The translations under genes were made by a program, and so were the position numbers. Below, piece by piece: positions 24,761 to 35,316 of a stretch of DNA of 64,000 nt. This DNA is from Nymphaea colorata (Eukaryota > Streptophyta > Magnoliopsida > Nymphaeales > Nymphaeaceae): NCBI RefSeq assembly GCF_008831285.2, contig NC_045142.1, positions 9,421,952 to 9,485,951 of the forward strand, given 5' to 3'. Positions within the stretch are counted from its first letter, which is position 1, and every line of letters begins with the position of its first letter. The notes below the pieces were generated by a model. It did not search any database and was not told where the DNA came from. It saw only the letters and a program-made list of their open reading frames with translations.

Positions 24761-26124
24761 CCAATGATATTAGCAGAGGGAGGCGGTGATACAAGAGTCC
24801 ATGTGTAATTCTTGTGTAGAGCTACAAGTTCATCTTTCATGGCTTGAACCCAATAAGTGTGCTTCAAGGCTTGAGATGCAGTATGAGGTTCGGTTTCAGA
24901 GATTAGATAGGTGAGATGAACTGCAGGAAGGTGATATTTGGAGATGGTGTAGGTTTTTGGCTTAAGAAAACTAGTTTGGGACCGAGTGAGCATGTGGTGA
25001 GAGCGATGCGGTCTAGGGGGTGGTGAAGGGTTCGGCGGTGAAGGGTGAGGTGGTGAATCGGTAGGTGAGGGTGTATGTTTAGATTGTATATCCTGAACGA
25101 TGTTGGACGGTGAATGAGTGGGAGGGAGTGGTGGTGGGGACGATATAGTATTTGGTGAATAGTGCACGGGTGTGAGAGAGGAACGGTTTAAGAGAGGTGG
25201 TATGTTTGGGAAGGGCATAGTAATGACTAGAGGCAGTGGAGGTTTACTTGGTGTAGGTTGAGCTGGTGATGCCAAGATTTTAAAGGGATATACACTTTCA
25301 TCAAAAACCACATGTCTGCTGATAAGAAGTTTGCTCGTATCTCGATCAAAGCAAATGTATCTTTTGTGCATGCTACTATATCCAAAAAAGACATGTTGCT
25401 TGCTACGAAACTACAGTTTATGAGTGTTGAAATCACATAGACAAGGATAGCATGCACATCCAAAAACCTTTAGAAACTTATAATCAGGAGATTGTTTGAA
25501 CAAAACTTGATATGGTGACTTCATTTTGAGAACCCGTGTTGGCATTCTATTGATCAAGAAAACAACAGTTCTAAAGGTACAGTCCCAATACTTATAAGGT
25601 AAATTTTCATGTGCAAGTAGAGTTAATCCAATGTCAACAATATGCCTGTGTTTGCTTTCTATGTTGCCATTTTGTTGGTGAGCATGTGGGCACACAACTC
25701 TATGAACAATACCAATTTGTTTGAGAAAGGTGGAAATAGTGCGATATTCTCCTCCCCAATCGCTTTGAACAGCCTTGATTTTTCGATCAAATAGACGTTC
25801 TACCATAACTTGAAACGTTTTAAAGACGGAAAGAACATTTGATCTACTTTTGATAATATATATCCAAGAGAAACAAGAGAAGGCATCTATGAAATTAACA
25901 TAATAGATATAACCATGCAAAGATGTGGTAGCAGCCGGTCCCAAAACATCAGTAAAAACCAAATCAAGTGGAACATTAATCTTATGTAATGTTTGAGCAA
26001 AAGGAAGAGCATGACTTTTCCCTCTTTGGCATGCAGTGCATATTTGATTATGAGATTTGCCATCAATAGGTAAGTCAAATTTATTCAAAACATGCATCAC
26101 AATTCTAAAATCATGATGTCCCAA
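24751..26124 (-). pseudogene. Antisense copia integrase and linker
   Basis: The segment 26124-25411 carries an integrase N-terminal CTACQRGKSHALPF block, LVFTDVLGP, VQSDWGGEY and the Glu-bearing HQQNGNIESKHRHI, so the catalytic residues are still visible. After a stop at 25411 the C-terminal part continues (KRYICFDRDTSKLLISRHVV) from 25371 into a Pro/Ser-rich linker that leads to the reverse transcriptase. The region is more intact than the plus-strand copy. Confidence 0.85.
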
Positions 26125-26133
26125 ACGACTATG

Positions 26134-26760
26134 TCAATTACCAACCAAGACCCGTTCTCCTACAAGTGCTATTTTCTGGCAGGCTCCATGTTGTTGTAAC
26201 TTCAGCTGATACAATCCTCCTTTATTTGCTCCCTCCAAAAGTTTCTTCTCTGTTGTCTGATTCTTAACATAGCAACGATTTGCATCAAATTCAAAGATAA
26301 CGTTAATGTCATGGGCAAATTTATGCACACATAGAAGATTTTTAAAGATGATGGGAACTTGCAGCACATTGTTTATAAAAAATTTTGAGGCTGAGCTGTA
26401 GAGAGAGACATTACCAACATTCTTGATTTGAAGACCAGTATCATTTCCAACTCTCGTTTGATCTTGCCCATGATATTCTGAGTGAACAGAGAGTTTGTTT
26501 AAGTCAGTCGTCACGTGATGAGTAGCACCGGTATCGGGATACCATAATCCATCATCTGTTTGAGGTATGGTTTTTATATGATAAGCTTCTGAGGATGAAG
26601 ATCCCTTTTGAAACTTGTATAACTTGCAGCTCAATGCACCATGTTCTGATTTCTTGTAAGCTTGACATACAGATCGACATTGGGAAGCGAAGTGGCCACG
26701 ATTTTCGCAGGCATGACAACTGACATTTTTATCCTGAGGATGGATTCCTGAACGCCCTTT
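26134..26760 (-). pseudogene. Antisense copia zinc knuckle and protease
   Basis: A normal zinc knuckle, CHACENRGHFASQC (CX2CX4HX4C), lies near 26675-26720 on the minus strand. It is followed by the protease motif WYPDTGATHHVT near 26530, with the catalytic Asp-Thr-Gly present. The open frame runs from 26634 to a stop near 26134, just before the integrase. Confidence 0.82.
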
Positions 26761-26763
26761 TTG

Positions 26764-27545
26764 CTACTCATTTCTTCCACAGTAATTGGGATTCTTGAAG
26801 TTTTGTCTGTGGACTACATAGGCTGAAAGATTCGATTCTTGAATAAGAAGCAAAGAATATAATTCTTTCAAGTTTATGGGATCGACGCGAGTGTGCAGCG
26901 AAACTTTCAGGGTGCCATATTCATCAGTAGGAAGACCAGAAAGAATATTCATGACAAGATCATCCTCATCTACTGGTTTGGAAGTCATGGCTAGCTGATG
27001 AGCTACGCCTTTAGCTTTGTGAAAATATGTTGTTATGGATTCATTTCCCTTTTTCAGGTTTTGCAGGGCAGATTTAAGTTGTTACACCTTTGCTCAAGAT
27101 TGAGCAGCATAGATGCGTTTTATGGTAGTCCAGACTTTGTATGACGAGTCAAGACCTACAACTTGACTATGGACGACTTCACTAAACGACGAAATGATCC
27201 AACTTAACAATAGTTGGTCACCTCGATGTCATTCCAAGAAGGTTGGATTTAAGATAGTTCTTTTGCCATCTCACTAGGCAAGAACTCGTCTGGGCATTTG
27301 AACGACTCATCAATATATCTCATCATATTATAACTCTTAAGCATATGAATGAATTGAGATTCCCAAAGCAAGTAGTTGTCGGAAGACAGTTTGATGGATA
27401 AAAAATGTTGAAGACTAATTGGGGCAGGTATGACGGAGGAGATCAAACCTAAAAATGGCATATTCATGTTGTCGAAACCAGACTTGGTTGATGCTGCAGC
27501 TGTGTTGTAGGAGTCTCCTTCTGGGATTGCTTGTTGATTCGCCAT
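26764..27545 (-). pseudogene. Antisense copia gag
   Basis: The start ATG is at 27545-27543 (MANQQAIPEG), close behind the primer-binding site. Typical gag phrases are LSSDNYLLWESQFIHMLKSY and, after a break at about 27249, LVMNILSGLPTDEYGTL. Stops between about 27000 and 27250 separate the N- and C-terminal halves. Confidence 0.8.
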
Positions 27546-27550
27546 AACCA

Positions 27551-27562
27551 GCTCTGATATCA
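27551..27562 (-). other. Primer-binding site of the antisense copia element
   Basis: On the minus strand this reads tgatatcagagc, one base different from the standard tggtatcagagc found in the plus-strand element. It lies just upstream of gag, with the LTR-like region on the other side. Confidence 0.82.
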
Positions 27563-28107
27563 TACAAGACCACACGCAAGGAAGAAGAAAGGAAAGAGGG
27601 AGATAGAAAAGGAGAAGAAGACAAGGATTTTAACGTGGTTCGACCTTTGGTCTATGTCCACGAAGGATGGTGTCTCTTTCTTGTCAATTTTACAAGACAA
27701 GAGACTCTCTTTTATAGTCAATTTTCATGACCATCAATCCCATATTGGTTGGGATTTAATTTGATTACAGAATCGCTAATCCCATATTTGTTGGGATTAG
27801 ATTTGATTACAGGATCGCTAATCCCATATTTGTTGGGATTAGATTTGATTACAGAATCGCTAATCTCATATTTGTTGGGATTAGATTTGATTACAGAATC
27901 GCTAATCTCATATTTGTTGGGATTAGATTTGATTACAGAATCGCACGTTTCCTCTTTTTCAATTGCTATACATAGATGATCCTCATCTTTTGTAGCAGTC
28001 TTAATAGCATGGACGTTATCTTTGGTAGGGACATGATTTGTGGATCTGATATGGGCGAGATCTCCTCCAACTGTAGAAGTGTGATGCAGTGGTTTAATAA
28101 ATAGCAT
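27563..28107 (-). repeat. LTR-like region of the antisense copia element
   Basis: The sequence next to the primer-binding site has a CT-rich minus-strand tract and a gtggttcgac-type block that I associate with transcribed plant copia LTRs. It includes the 42-bp minisatellite. No second LTR survives for comparison, so the far boundary cannot be fixed from the sequence alone. Confidence 0.55.
27736..27944. repeat. 42-bp minisatellite, about five units
   Basis: A 42-base unit (containing gattacagaatcgct and ttgttgggattag) is repeated about five times with few differences. Because 42 is divisible by three, the repeat stays open in frame on both strands and makes a spurious 14-residue peptide repeat. 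It lies within the LTR-like region of the antisense copia. Confidence 0.92.
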
Positions 28108-28800
28108 TTGCTGTCTCTAAACCATAACAACCATCACCAACTGATAGCTGATTACTCGAATGAGCAAGACAACAATCATGGCTGCCACTCCCTGTCGTGC
28201 TCTAGAGGAAGCTCTTTGAAAGCATTTGGTTATATTGTTCCTGTTATAGCAGTCCAGAATTGCTCATTATCTGTAGTCATTGGGCTGTTTTCGAATCATA
28301 TTCATTTCGATCAAAACGTTGTCCAGCAACTTGCTCACTTTATTCAGGCTTTCAATCAACAGGAATCCGTTGCCACCTTAGCCCAAATCCAGCAGCCTTT
28401 TTACACTACTTTGTCCCCAGCAACTCAATGTTTCTCTCAAGTCATATATTACCACAGTCCCTCGTCATTTCTGTTTGGAACAGAGCAGTGACCTGATGGC
28501 TCGACAGTATAGCAATGCTCTTGCTGACTCCGAGTTCCCAATCGACAGCTTCTTATTATTGTCTCAACATCATAGCTCCGTCGCAGCTTAAAGTTGCTTG
28601 TATTCGAACCACAATGGTGCAGATTCTGATGTCTTCTAATTCGAGGCAGTCTAACTTTACTGCGCCAAAGTCATACGCAGCAGTCTTCGTCCAACCTTCA
28701 ATTGCTCAACTTCCTTTCCCCATTTCACCAAGCGTTGTCTTTGATTCTATCTCCTTGCATGTGATTAATGGAAGAGCCAATGTATGAGGTGGGGATGGAG
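28108..28800. other. Unassigned coding-like fragment
   Basis: A 127-codon open stretch (28108-28491) is rich in Gln, His and Ser, and a second (28515-28787) contains KSYAAVFVQPS and LPFPISPS. These could be pieces of an old retroelement, but I do not recognise the family with confidence. The right copy of the 110-bp repeat lies between them. Confidence 0.35.
28486..28595. repeat. Right copy of a 110-bp direct repeat
   Basis: This matches 23961-24070 at 102 of 110 positions, ungapped and in the same orientation. The two copies enclose the truncated antisense copia element. Confidence 0.88.
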
Positions 28801-31273
28801 TTTTCATTCATTTTATTAAGGCTGGGAATGGTAACCAGCTGCGTCCCACATGTGGAAATGTATATATTAAAGCATTGATGAATGAATTCTTGGGATTCCA
28901 TTTTCGAAGCAAGGAAAACAAGGTTTTCTAAATTGGCCGACTCGAAGACTGAATTTTGATTTTTGAAAAGTTTCAAATTTGTGAATCCACTGTAAGAAAA
29001 TCCCCAAATTAGGAGAGAATGATTGGCTCGTTTGCGTAAGGATAAATGTTTCTCTCTAATTTTATTTGGACATGATACGTGAGAGAGGGAGTCGTCAGTC
29101 GAGAAGTGAATATAAGGCGACCACGCCCCAATCGCATCGTAACCCGATAAAAATATCCAATCAATTAGTTCTAGTCAATCCAAGATTGGATTCGCTCAAA
29201 CAAGGAGTTTAATCTATTTTGTGCATGACTAAAATAATTCAAATGAGCATATACCAAATCCTATAATTTCTGAAAATTACTACAATTTTACAAAAACGAA
29301 CTTGCCAAAACAACGCGTCCGAAATTATATTGGTCTTTGCAAGAAAAGACAAGGACGCCAAAATCAAGCAGAAGTGTTGGATTATCTAAACGAAAATTTT
29401 CTCAAAACTCACAAAATCTGGATCCCAAGTCTACATGTTCAAGCCAGAATCACTTTGTAGTAGATTCTAAGTGTTCCAAAATACCTTAGAAGTCCTCAAA
29501 AAGCAATACAGGTGATCAAAATCGAATTGAAAATCCATCATATTGCGGCTTAAAAAGTTGAAATCAATTGTTCAAAATTCATCAATTGGATTTCAAGATC
29601 ACAATATCAAGAGCCAAGTATTCAAAGTGAGTTTTCAAAGACATTTAAGTGTAAACCACGAGTACGAAAATGCTGTAAACCCACGAAAATGTTTTAAACC
29701 CACAAAATAATGTTTAAGCAAAATTAATTCGATGGATTTCAGTCAAATCCATCCAAATTTCAATTCAAGAGATGAAATCAATTCTTCATGGGACAAACGA
29801 AAGTCTGTCAAATCAATTGTTTCAAAATAGAAATTCCAAAATCTTGGTTTCTAAATAACCAAACCAACCTTGAGGACTATGCATTAAGACCCATTATTGA
29901 TCCAAAGTATCAAGAACGAGTCTAGAAGTCGTCCAACATTCCAATTCCTCAAAACCAACACATGAAATCAAAAGTACAATGCACAAAAAATGAGAAAATG
30001 AAGCACATAGTTTGCTTTCGCCAAGTATACATTCACCCACTACACAAAACACACAACTCACAAAGCGCCAAGACGTAAGGGAAGCAATTCGAAAAATGCT
30101 AATGTGGCCAAGTCATGTTGCAACAAAAACTTGGGTCATTCTCTTGTGTCAAAGTGACAAATACTCTAAAAATGATCTTTCAAAGTTTTCAAATCCTCAA
30201 ATTTTCCAACAATTTCACCACCGATTTCTTCCAAATTCAAAACCTCCCAATCAATTAGTAGGTCAAGATCTGGGATTAAATTAGTAGTCCTTATCCAAAT
30301 CAATTTTCAAAATTACCACGACTTAGAAGAATTTCATATAAAATCCAAATTGCCAAACAAATTCATGTTTTAGATTGTTAGATCAATTCCAAATTTTCAT
30401 TCAAGTTCAAAATTTGATTTAGGAGGGAAGGGTCAATAAAATGTCTTGCACACTTCAAAACTTTGTACCTTGACCCGATAACCGCTTAAAGGTGGCAGGA
30501 ACAGTATGGCCTGATGCCGAAGGGGCTGCTTCGCAGCGACTGATCCCGTTGTAATGCACGGGAAGGGTGCGAATACCGCAGCAGCGTTGAATCACCGAGG
30601 AAACACAAACCCTTATGACGGAAATGTTGGAAGCAAGTGGTAGAACCCTACCTAATGCCTCTCTTGTGCTTGGGTTCAGTCAGACGATGGACTCCACCGA
30701 CGAACAGATAGAACGAAGAGGGAAAATGCTCATATGGCTCAGCATAATCCAGAAATACAAAGGCAATCGCTAGAAGACGTCACCGGATTTCAAAGGAGGC
30801 CCCAATCCGTTTGGGAAATGGGGAAACAGACGCCGGAGCTCTTGACTGCCGCCTCTTGCGATCACGAAGCTCCCGAATACGTGAACATCAACAATTCCGA
30901 TCAAACAATGACAAAACAAGCTAAGATTGCTGAGACAAATCCACGAATTGCTCAGGAGGGTTAAAATGCATCACTAAATTGCTGAGAAACTCAAATCTGA
31001 GTGGAAGTTGCGGAAACAGAGGCCGGTTTACAGGCAGTCCGACGGTTGTGGAGCTCATCTGACGGCAATTTCCTCAGTTCAATCAAGTAAAACAGTAGCA
31101 CATCAAGTCAAAAATCACTTAGGTAAACATAAAAGCAGATCAAAGATGAAAGCAGATCAAAGATGTTAACACATTTCAAAGGAGATCAAAATTGCGCAAG
31201 AGGGAACTTGATAAGTGGATTCTGGTGGCTGAGGAGGCGCTGCTGCTGGTGGCCATGAACAGGGGCAATGTGG
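28801..31273. other. Gene-free, mostly AT-rich interval
   Basis: Most of this stretch is AT-rich with repeated aaatcca and caaattc words. A less AT-rich portion at about 30460-31100 has no protein family I can name. No RNA gene is visible. Confidence 0.5.
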
Positions 31274-31541
31274 GGCGACGGAAATGATCTGGCGATTGTC
31301 GATAGAGAAGGCGACGGAGAGTAGGTCCTCGGAATGGCCGACGAAGCGACAGATGGTAGATCCGACGCTCAGGTTCCAGAGGTGGAGTCCTCCATCCCAG
31401 GAGCCGAAGAGGGCCAACTGGCCATCGGAGGAAAGGACGAAATGAAAGTGGTCGACGAGACCGCGCCGGGCAATGCCGTAGCTTCCTCCTTAGTGAGGGC
31501 CCAAACAAGGAAAGACTTGCCGCACGAGGAGGAGACAAAGG
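31274..31541 (-). pseudogene. RACK1-type WD40 fragment (frameshifted)
   Basis: On the minus strand this encodes part of the plant RACK1 ribosome-associated WD40 scaffold. Visible blocks are [12 protein letters not shown], then in a shifted frame [32 protein letters not shown] and [20 protein letters not shown]. These correspond to the end of WD repeat 1, repeat 2 and the start of repeat 3. A one-base shift lies near 31478. The N-terminal part and all of repeats 4-7 are missing, and the sequence after IISVA is unrelated. The upstream minus strand is CT-rich like a leader. The fragment lies alone in repeat-rich DNA, so it may have been captured by a transposable element or be a broken retrocopy. 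It cannot make a functional seven-bladed propeller. Confidence 0.8.
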
Positions 31542-31699
31542 ATCAACAAGAAGAAGAATGGAGGAGGAGAAAAGAATTGGGAGCGGGAGAGTACGATGAA
31601 GGGAATGGAGTGGAAGAAGAGAGCGCAAGAAGTGGAGGAAGAGGGGGAAGAAAGTGCGATGAAAAAAGAGAGAGAGAGCGAGAGAGAGAGAATCATGGG

Positions 31700-34200
31700 A
31701 AGGAAGAAAAGGTGAAAATGAAAGGATAAAATAGGGAAATTTTAGAAATTTTGCGAATTAAAAAATTGCAATTAATGTCGAAACTGCTTGAAATTCCACT
31801 CCAAGATATCACTTGATTTCAATTTAAAACTAACTTCAAAATTCTTTAAAATTGTAAAATCATCTGAAAATTGATTGAAAAAATCATTTCTTAGAAATTG
31901 ATTTGAAAACATTTGGGAATTCATCTTGATTAACAAAGAATCTCTTGAAAATTTTGGAAATTTTGAAATATTTGCAATCAATCTCCAAATTTACTTGAAA
32001 TTCTTAGCAGCTGAATGACATTCACATAGTTTCTAAAATTGGTTTGAAGATTTATTTGAAGATCCATTTGATTTTGAAAATCATTGGCAAATCTTGGAGT
32101 TCAACTTTAAACTCTTTTGATACTCAATGAACTAAAATATGAATCATTGGATTCTGATCTGGATTTGGATTGAAACATTGAAATAAAGCCAAACGATTTA
32201 GTACCCAAATAGGAAATGGGCTAAAGCTTGATTCAAGCGTAAGGCCTTCGATTCTTCCTTATGAAATACTTTTAAAAAGCATCTTGAAAATAGCATAGAG
32301 AGGAGTAAAAGGATAATTTCACCAAATGAAATTTTGGGTTTTCACAAATGACCACTTTTGCTATTGAGCTGAGAAAGCGTGCTTAGTGGCAAAGACAAAA
32401 CACCAATCTTATAATTTATGAAATCTTGAAGTTGCACTTTCTAAACGAAAATCTAATTTGTAATGTATATAGAAAAACGCCCTAGTTGTAGAAATTGGTA
32501 TAATCTCATGGAATTAATTGGTGCTTATTCAAGACATTGGTCAAAAAGATGTTCAAGTTTGAAAGCTATGTGACATCCTGAAATGTAAAATACTTGTTCA
32601 AAGTTTTGTTTATAGTAAAGGATGCCCAGTGTGAACACTGGTGCGCCATTGTAATATATACGTGGTTGGATCAAACCATAGTTTAAAATATATTTGTTAT
32701 GTAATGTTTAAATTCTACTTGTTCATGATAATTGACCAAAACGGTACCTGTGAGAAGCCTTGTTCAAAAGATGTCTAAGTGGGTATTGATGCCACATTGT
32801 GAAATGTGTTTGTTCTAAAATGCTTGTTCAAAAGCTTTGTTTAAGATAAAAAAAATGCCCCAATCCTTCTCAAAGATTCTTGGCCCAAAAATGCTTGTCA
32901 AAACATGATACAAAGATAAAGATGTATGATACCTTTGAAAAGCATTTCCAAAATGTTCAAATCACGAAGCACAAGGTGAGGGCCTCTAGTGTTCAGAAAA
33001 ATAGAAAATGCCTCGGTGTGAACACCAGTATAGTGGTTGTGAAAATGATTGAAAAAGTTTGTGAAATCTATGCATTGGAGTGCATGTACTTGTACATTTG
33101 TGTGTACTGAAGCATGAAAACCCCACATAAATGTGACCGTCTGTGAAATGTTTGTGAACTTTTGAAATGCTTGTGGGATGCTTGATGCATTGTTTTGCAT
33201 GTGTTTGTACGCTTGTGTGCACTGAAGCACAGAAATCTCACGTAAAAATATGAGTGGTTGTGAAATTAATGCAAAGAAATGTATGTGCTTGTACACTAGT
33301 GCACATTGGAGCACGGAAATTTTACGTAAATGTGAGTGTTTGTGGAATCTTTGTGATACCCAAAGCGCGGAAATCTCACTAATCAAACTATGAGTGCTTC
33401 TAAAATGTTTGTGAAATACTTGTAAAATTTCGTAAAATCCATTTGCATGGTATAGTTTTTCCAAAGACAAAAACTTTTTGTGAAATTCATCTAAAATGAT
33501 TGTTCTTTTATATCCAAAAGATAAGCTGAAAAGGGTTGTCCGCCATGTCTTCTGGAAAAAAAAACAATAAAAAATATTTTTTTTTTACCCGTTCGATCAA
33601 AATGATGGGCCACCTTAATTTGATGATCTTAAACATTGTTTGATTCTTGTCCATTGAAACAGAATAGACATGACATCATGTCTACCACACTACTATCATG
33701 TCCCATTGAACATGGGCATTTTCAGTCCTTTGTTTAATGAATTTAAGAACGGAACATCATGTCCTTTCCATCTGGCGTTTGTCTTGCACTATGCATGCCT
33801 CATCGTTTTTGCATATCATGTCCATTTGTTTGTGTTCTATCTATTCTGTTTGTCTCATCCACTATTTGTGTCTCGTAGGATTGTTTATGTTTGTTTTGTC
33901 CATTATGTGTGAACAAAAACACCATATTTGTTTGTATTGCATGTTCTGTCCACCGTTTGCTCGTGATATACAAAATCAAAATTCTTTAATATCATACATA
34001 ACATAACTTCTTAACTTGTTACATGAAGGACATTACAAGACCTGTTATATTGTTTAAATATAAGCAACTAACATTAAAAGCCATCGGTAATTGACATTCA
34101 TTTTCCAATGTGTATTGCCATTGAGCATTCACGTTCGGGAAGATACATATAAATATATATAATAAGAGAAGTGGTGGCCCTATTTTCAGCCATTTCTTTG

Positions 34201-34230
<30 letters not shown>
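31700..34230. other. AT-rich interval with degenerate repeats
   Basis: No gene is supported. The segment 31740-32150 is rich in aaattttg/ttgaaatt words. The degenerate tandem repeat at 32990-33420 is listed separately. An (AT)n run of about 24 bases lies at 34206-34230, next to the foldback structure. Confidence 0.5.
32990..33420. repeat. Degenerate tandem repeat, unit about 110 bp
   Basis: Phrases such as gtacttgtaca or gtgcttgtaca, followed by tgaagca or ggagca and a cacggaaa/acagaaat/atgaaaac variant, recur about three to four times with strong divergence. The repeat keeps a 190-codon minus-strand frame open (32898-33470) with repeated REISVLQC/KISVLQC-like phrases. I treat that frame as a by-product rather than a gene. 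Confidence 0.55.
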
Positions 34231-34231
<1 letters not shown>

Positions 34232-34291
34232 TCATGTAAATTACAATAGTTTATTAATTAAATTTTGCAATATTTTTGTTTGTTCTCTCTA

Positions 34292-34323
<32 letters not shown>

Positions 34324-34392
34324 ATAGTTACAATATTTTTGTTTGTTCTTTCAAATTACAATATTTTTGCAATAATTAAAATTTTTGTTTGC

Positions 34393-34431
<39 letters not shown>

Positions 34432-34432
34432 G

Positions 34433-34464
<32 letters not shown>

Positions 34465-34517
34465 CCAAACAAAAATATTGCAAAATTTAATTAATAAACT
34501 ATTGTAATTTAGATGAT
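34231..34517. mobile_element. Foldback (inverted-repeat) element with microsatellite core
   Basis: The left arm (34231-34282) reads ttcatgtaaattacaatag and onward to tttgtttg. Its reverse complement forms the right arm (about 34466-34517) with very few mismatches. Inside the arms, a CT tract (about 34300-34322) on the left is matched by a GA tract (34430-34464) on the right, and the centre holds an AT run plus two extra copies of the attacaatatttttg phrase. The entire 287-bp block could fold into one hairpin. I could not identify a target duplication. Confidence 0.7.
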
Positions 34518-35280
34518 TAAGAATACAAATAACTAAAACTAATAATTTTTTTTTTTGAATGTCTAACTGTAGGAAATGAAGGCCGTCAAAGCAGAGAAAG
34601 AGGAGGCAATATAGAGATTGACATTACAACCCAAAAGCTTTAGAATAATGTCCTAAATACCAAGCAGGCCACTCTTTTTCTGGAAGGTCGAAAGGAACTT
34701 CAACCAGCACTACCCAACATATGTTATCCAGTTCCTCCATACCACCCTGCAAGCGTCCTTTCATCAATTAATTGCATATGTGTGCCTTCATATGGGCCTT
34801 TCCTTAGCACCAAAAAGAATATCACATTTATGGGCAAAACAGTCATATGATGAGTCCCACTCGACTAGCTTTAGTTTGATTCAAAGAACATAATAAAAAT
34901 GCACCAACAGCCTTCTTCTTGCTTCCTCTTCCATCACTTATCAACATGCTAAATTGTTGTCAAGTTTATGCAAAGAACCATCACCATATAATGGAAAAAG
35001 AGCTACACAAACAATTAGAGATGAAAAGTCGAATAAGATGAACCGGAACTGAAGTAAAGAAAAAAAGAAGAATTGCAACTCTGAAAAACAAACCATCATA
35101 AGAACGTACTGAACATAGGCTGACATTTTATCACACAGGTAGTATGCAGCATTCATAATGCACTAGTCTACTCAGACATGCATTTGAGACGTGTTCATCT
35201 CAGTCAATACAACAAACAAACTGTGAGTCTAAGCAGGGAGGGGGCAAAAAACATCAAAAGAATCCAAACAAACCGAATGT

Positions 35281-35316
<36 letters not shown>

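Larger units (their letters stand above)
24071..28107 (-). mobile_element. Truncated antisense Ty1/copia element
   Basis: Read on the minus strand, the order is LTR-like region, primer-binding site, gag, zinc knuckle, protease, integrase, reverse transcriptase. The reverse transcriptase stops at 24071, so RNase H, the polypurine tract and the other LTR are missing. Stops and frame breaks occur in most segments. The outer boundary of the LTR-like region (right side) is uncertain; 28107 is my estimate. The segment is enclosed by the two 110-bp direct repeats, which are much too long to be a target-site duplication. Confidence 0.85.

Noticed and set aside
31334-31729. 131-residue plus-strand frame and a second antisense frame
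   Set aside because: They are shadows of the RACK1 fragment and the neighbouring purine-rich tract.
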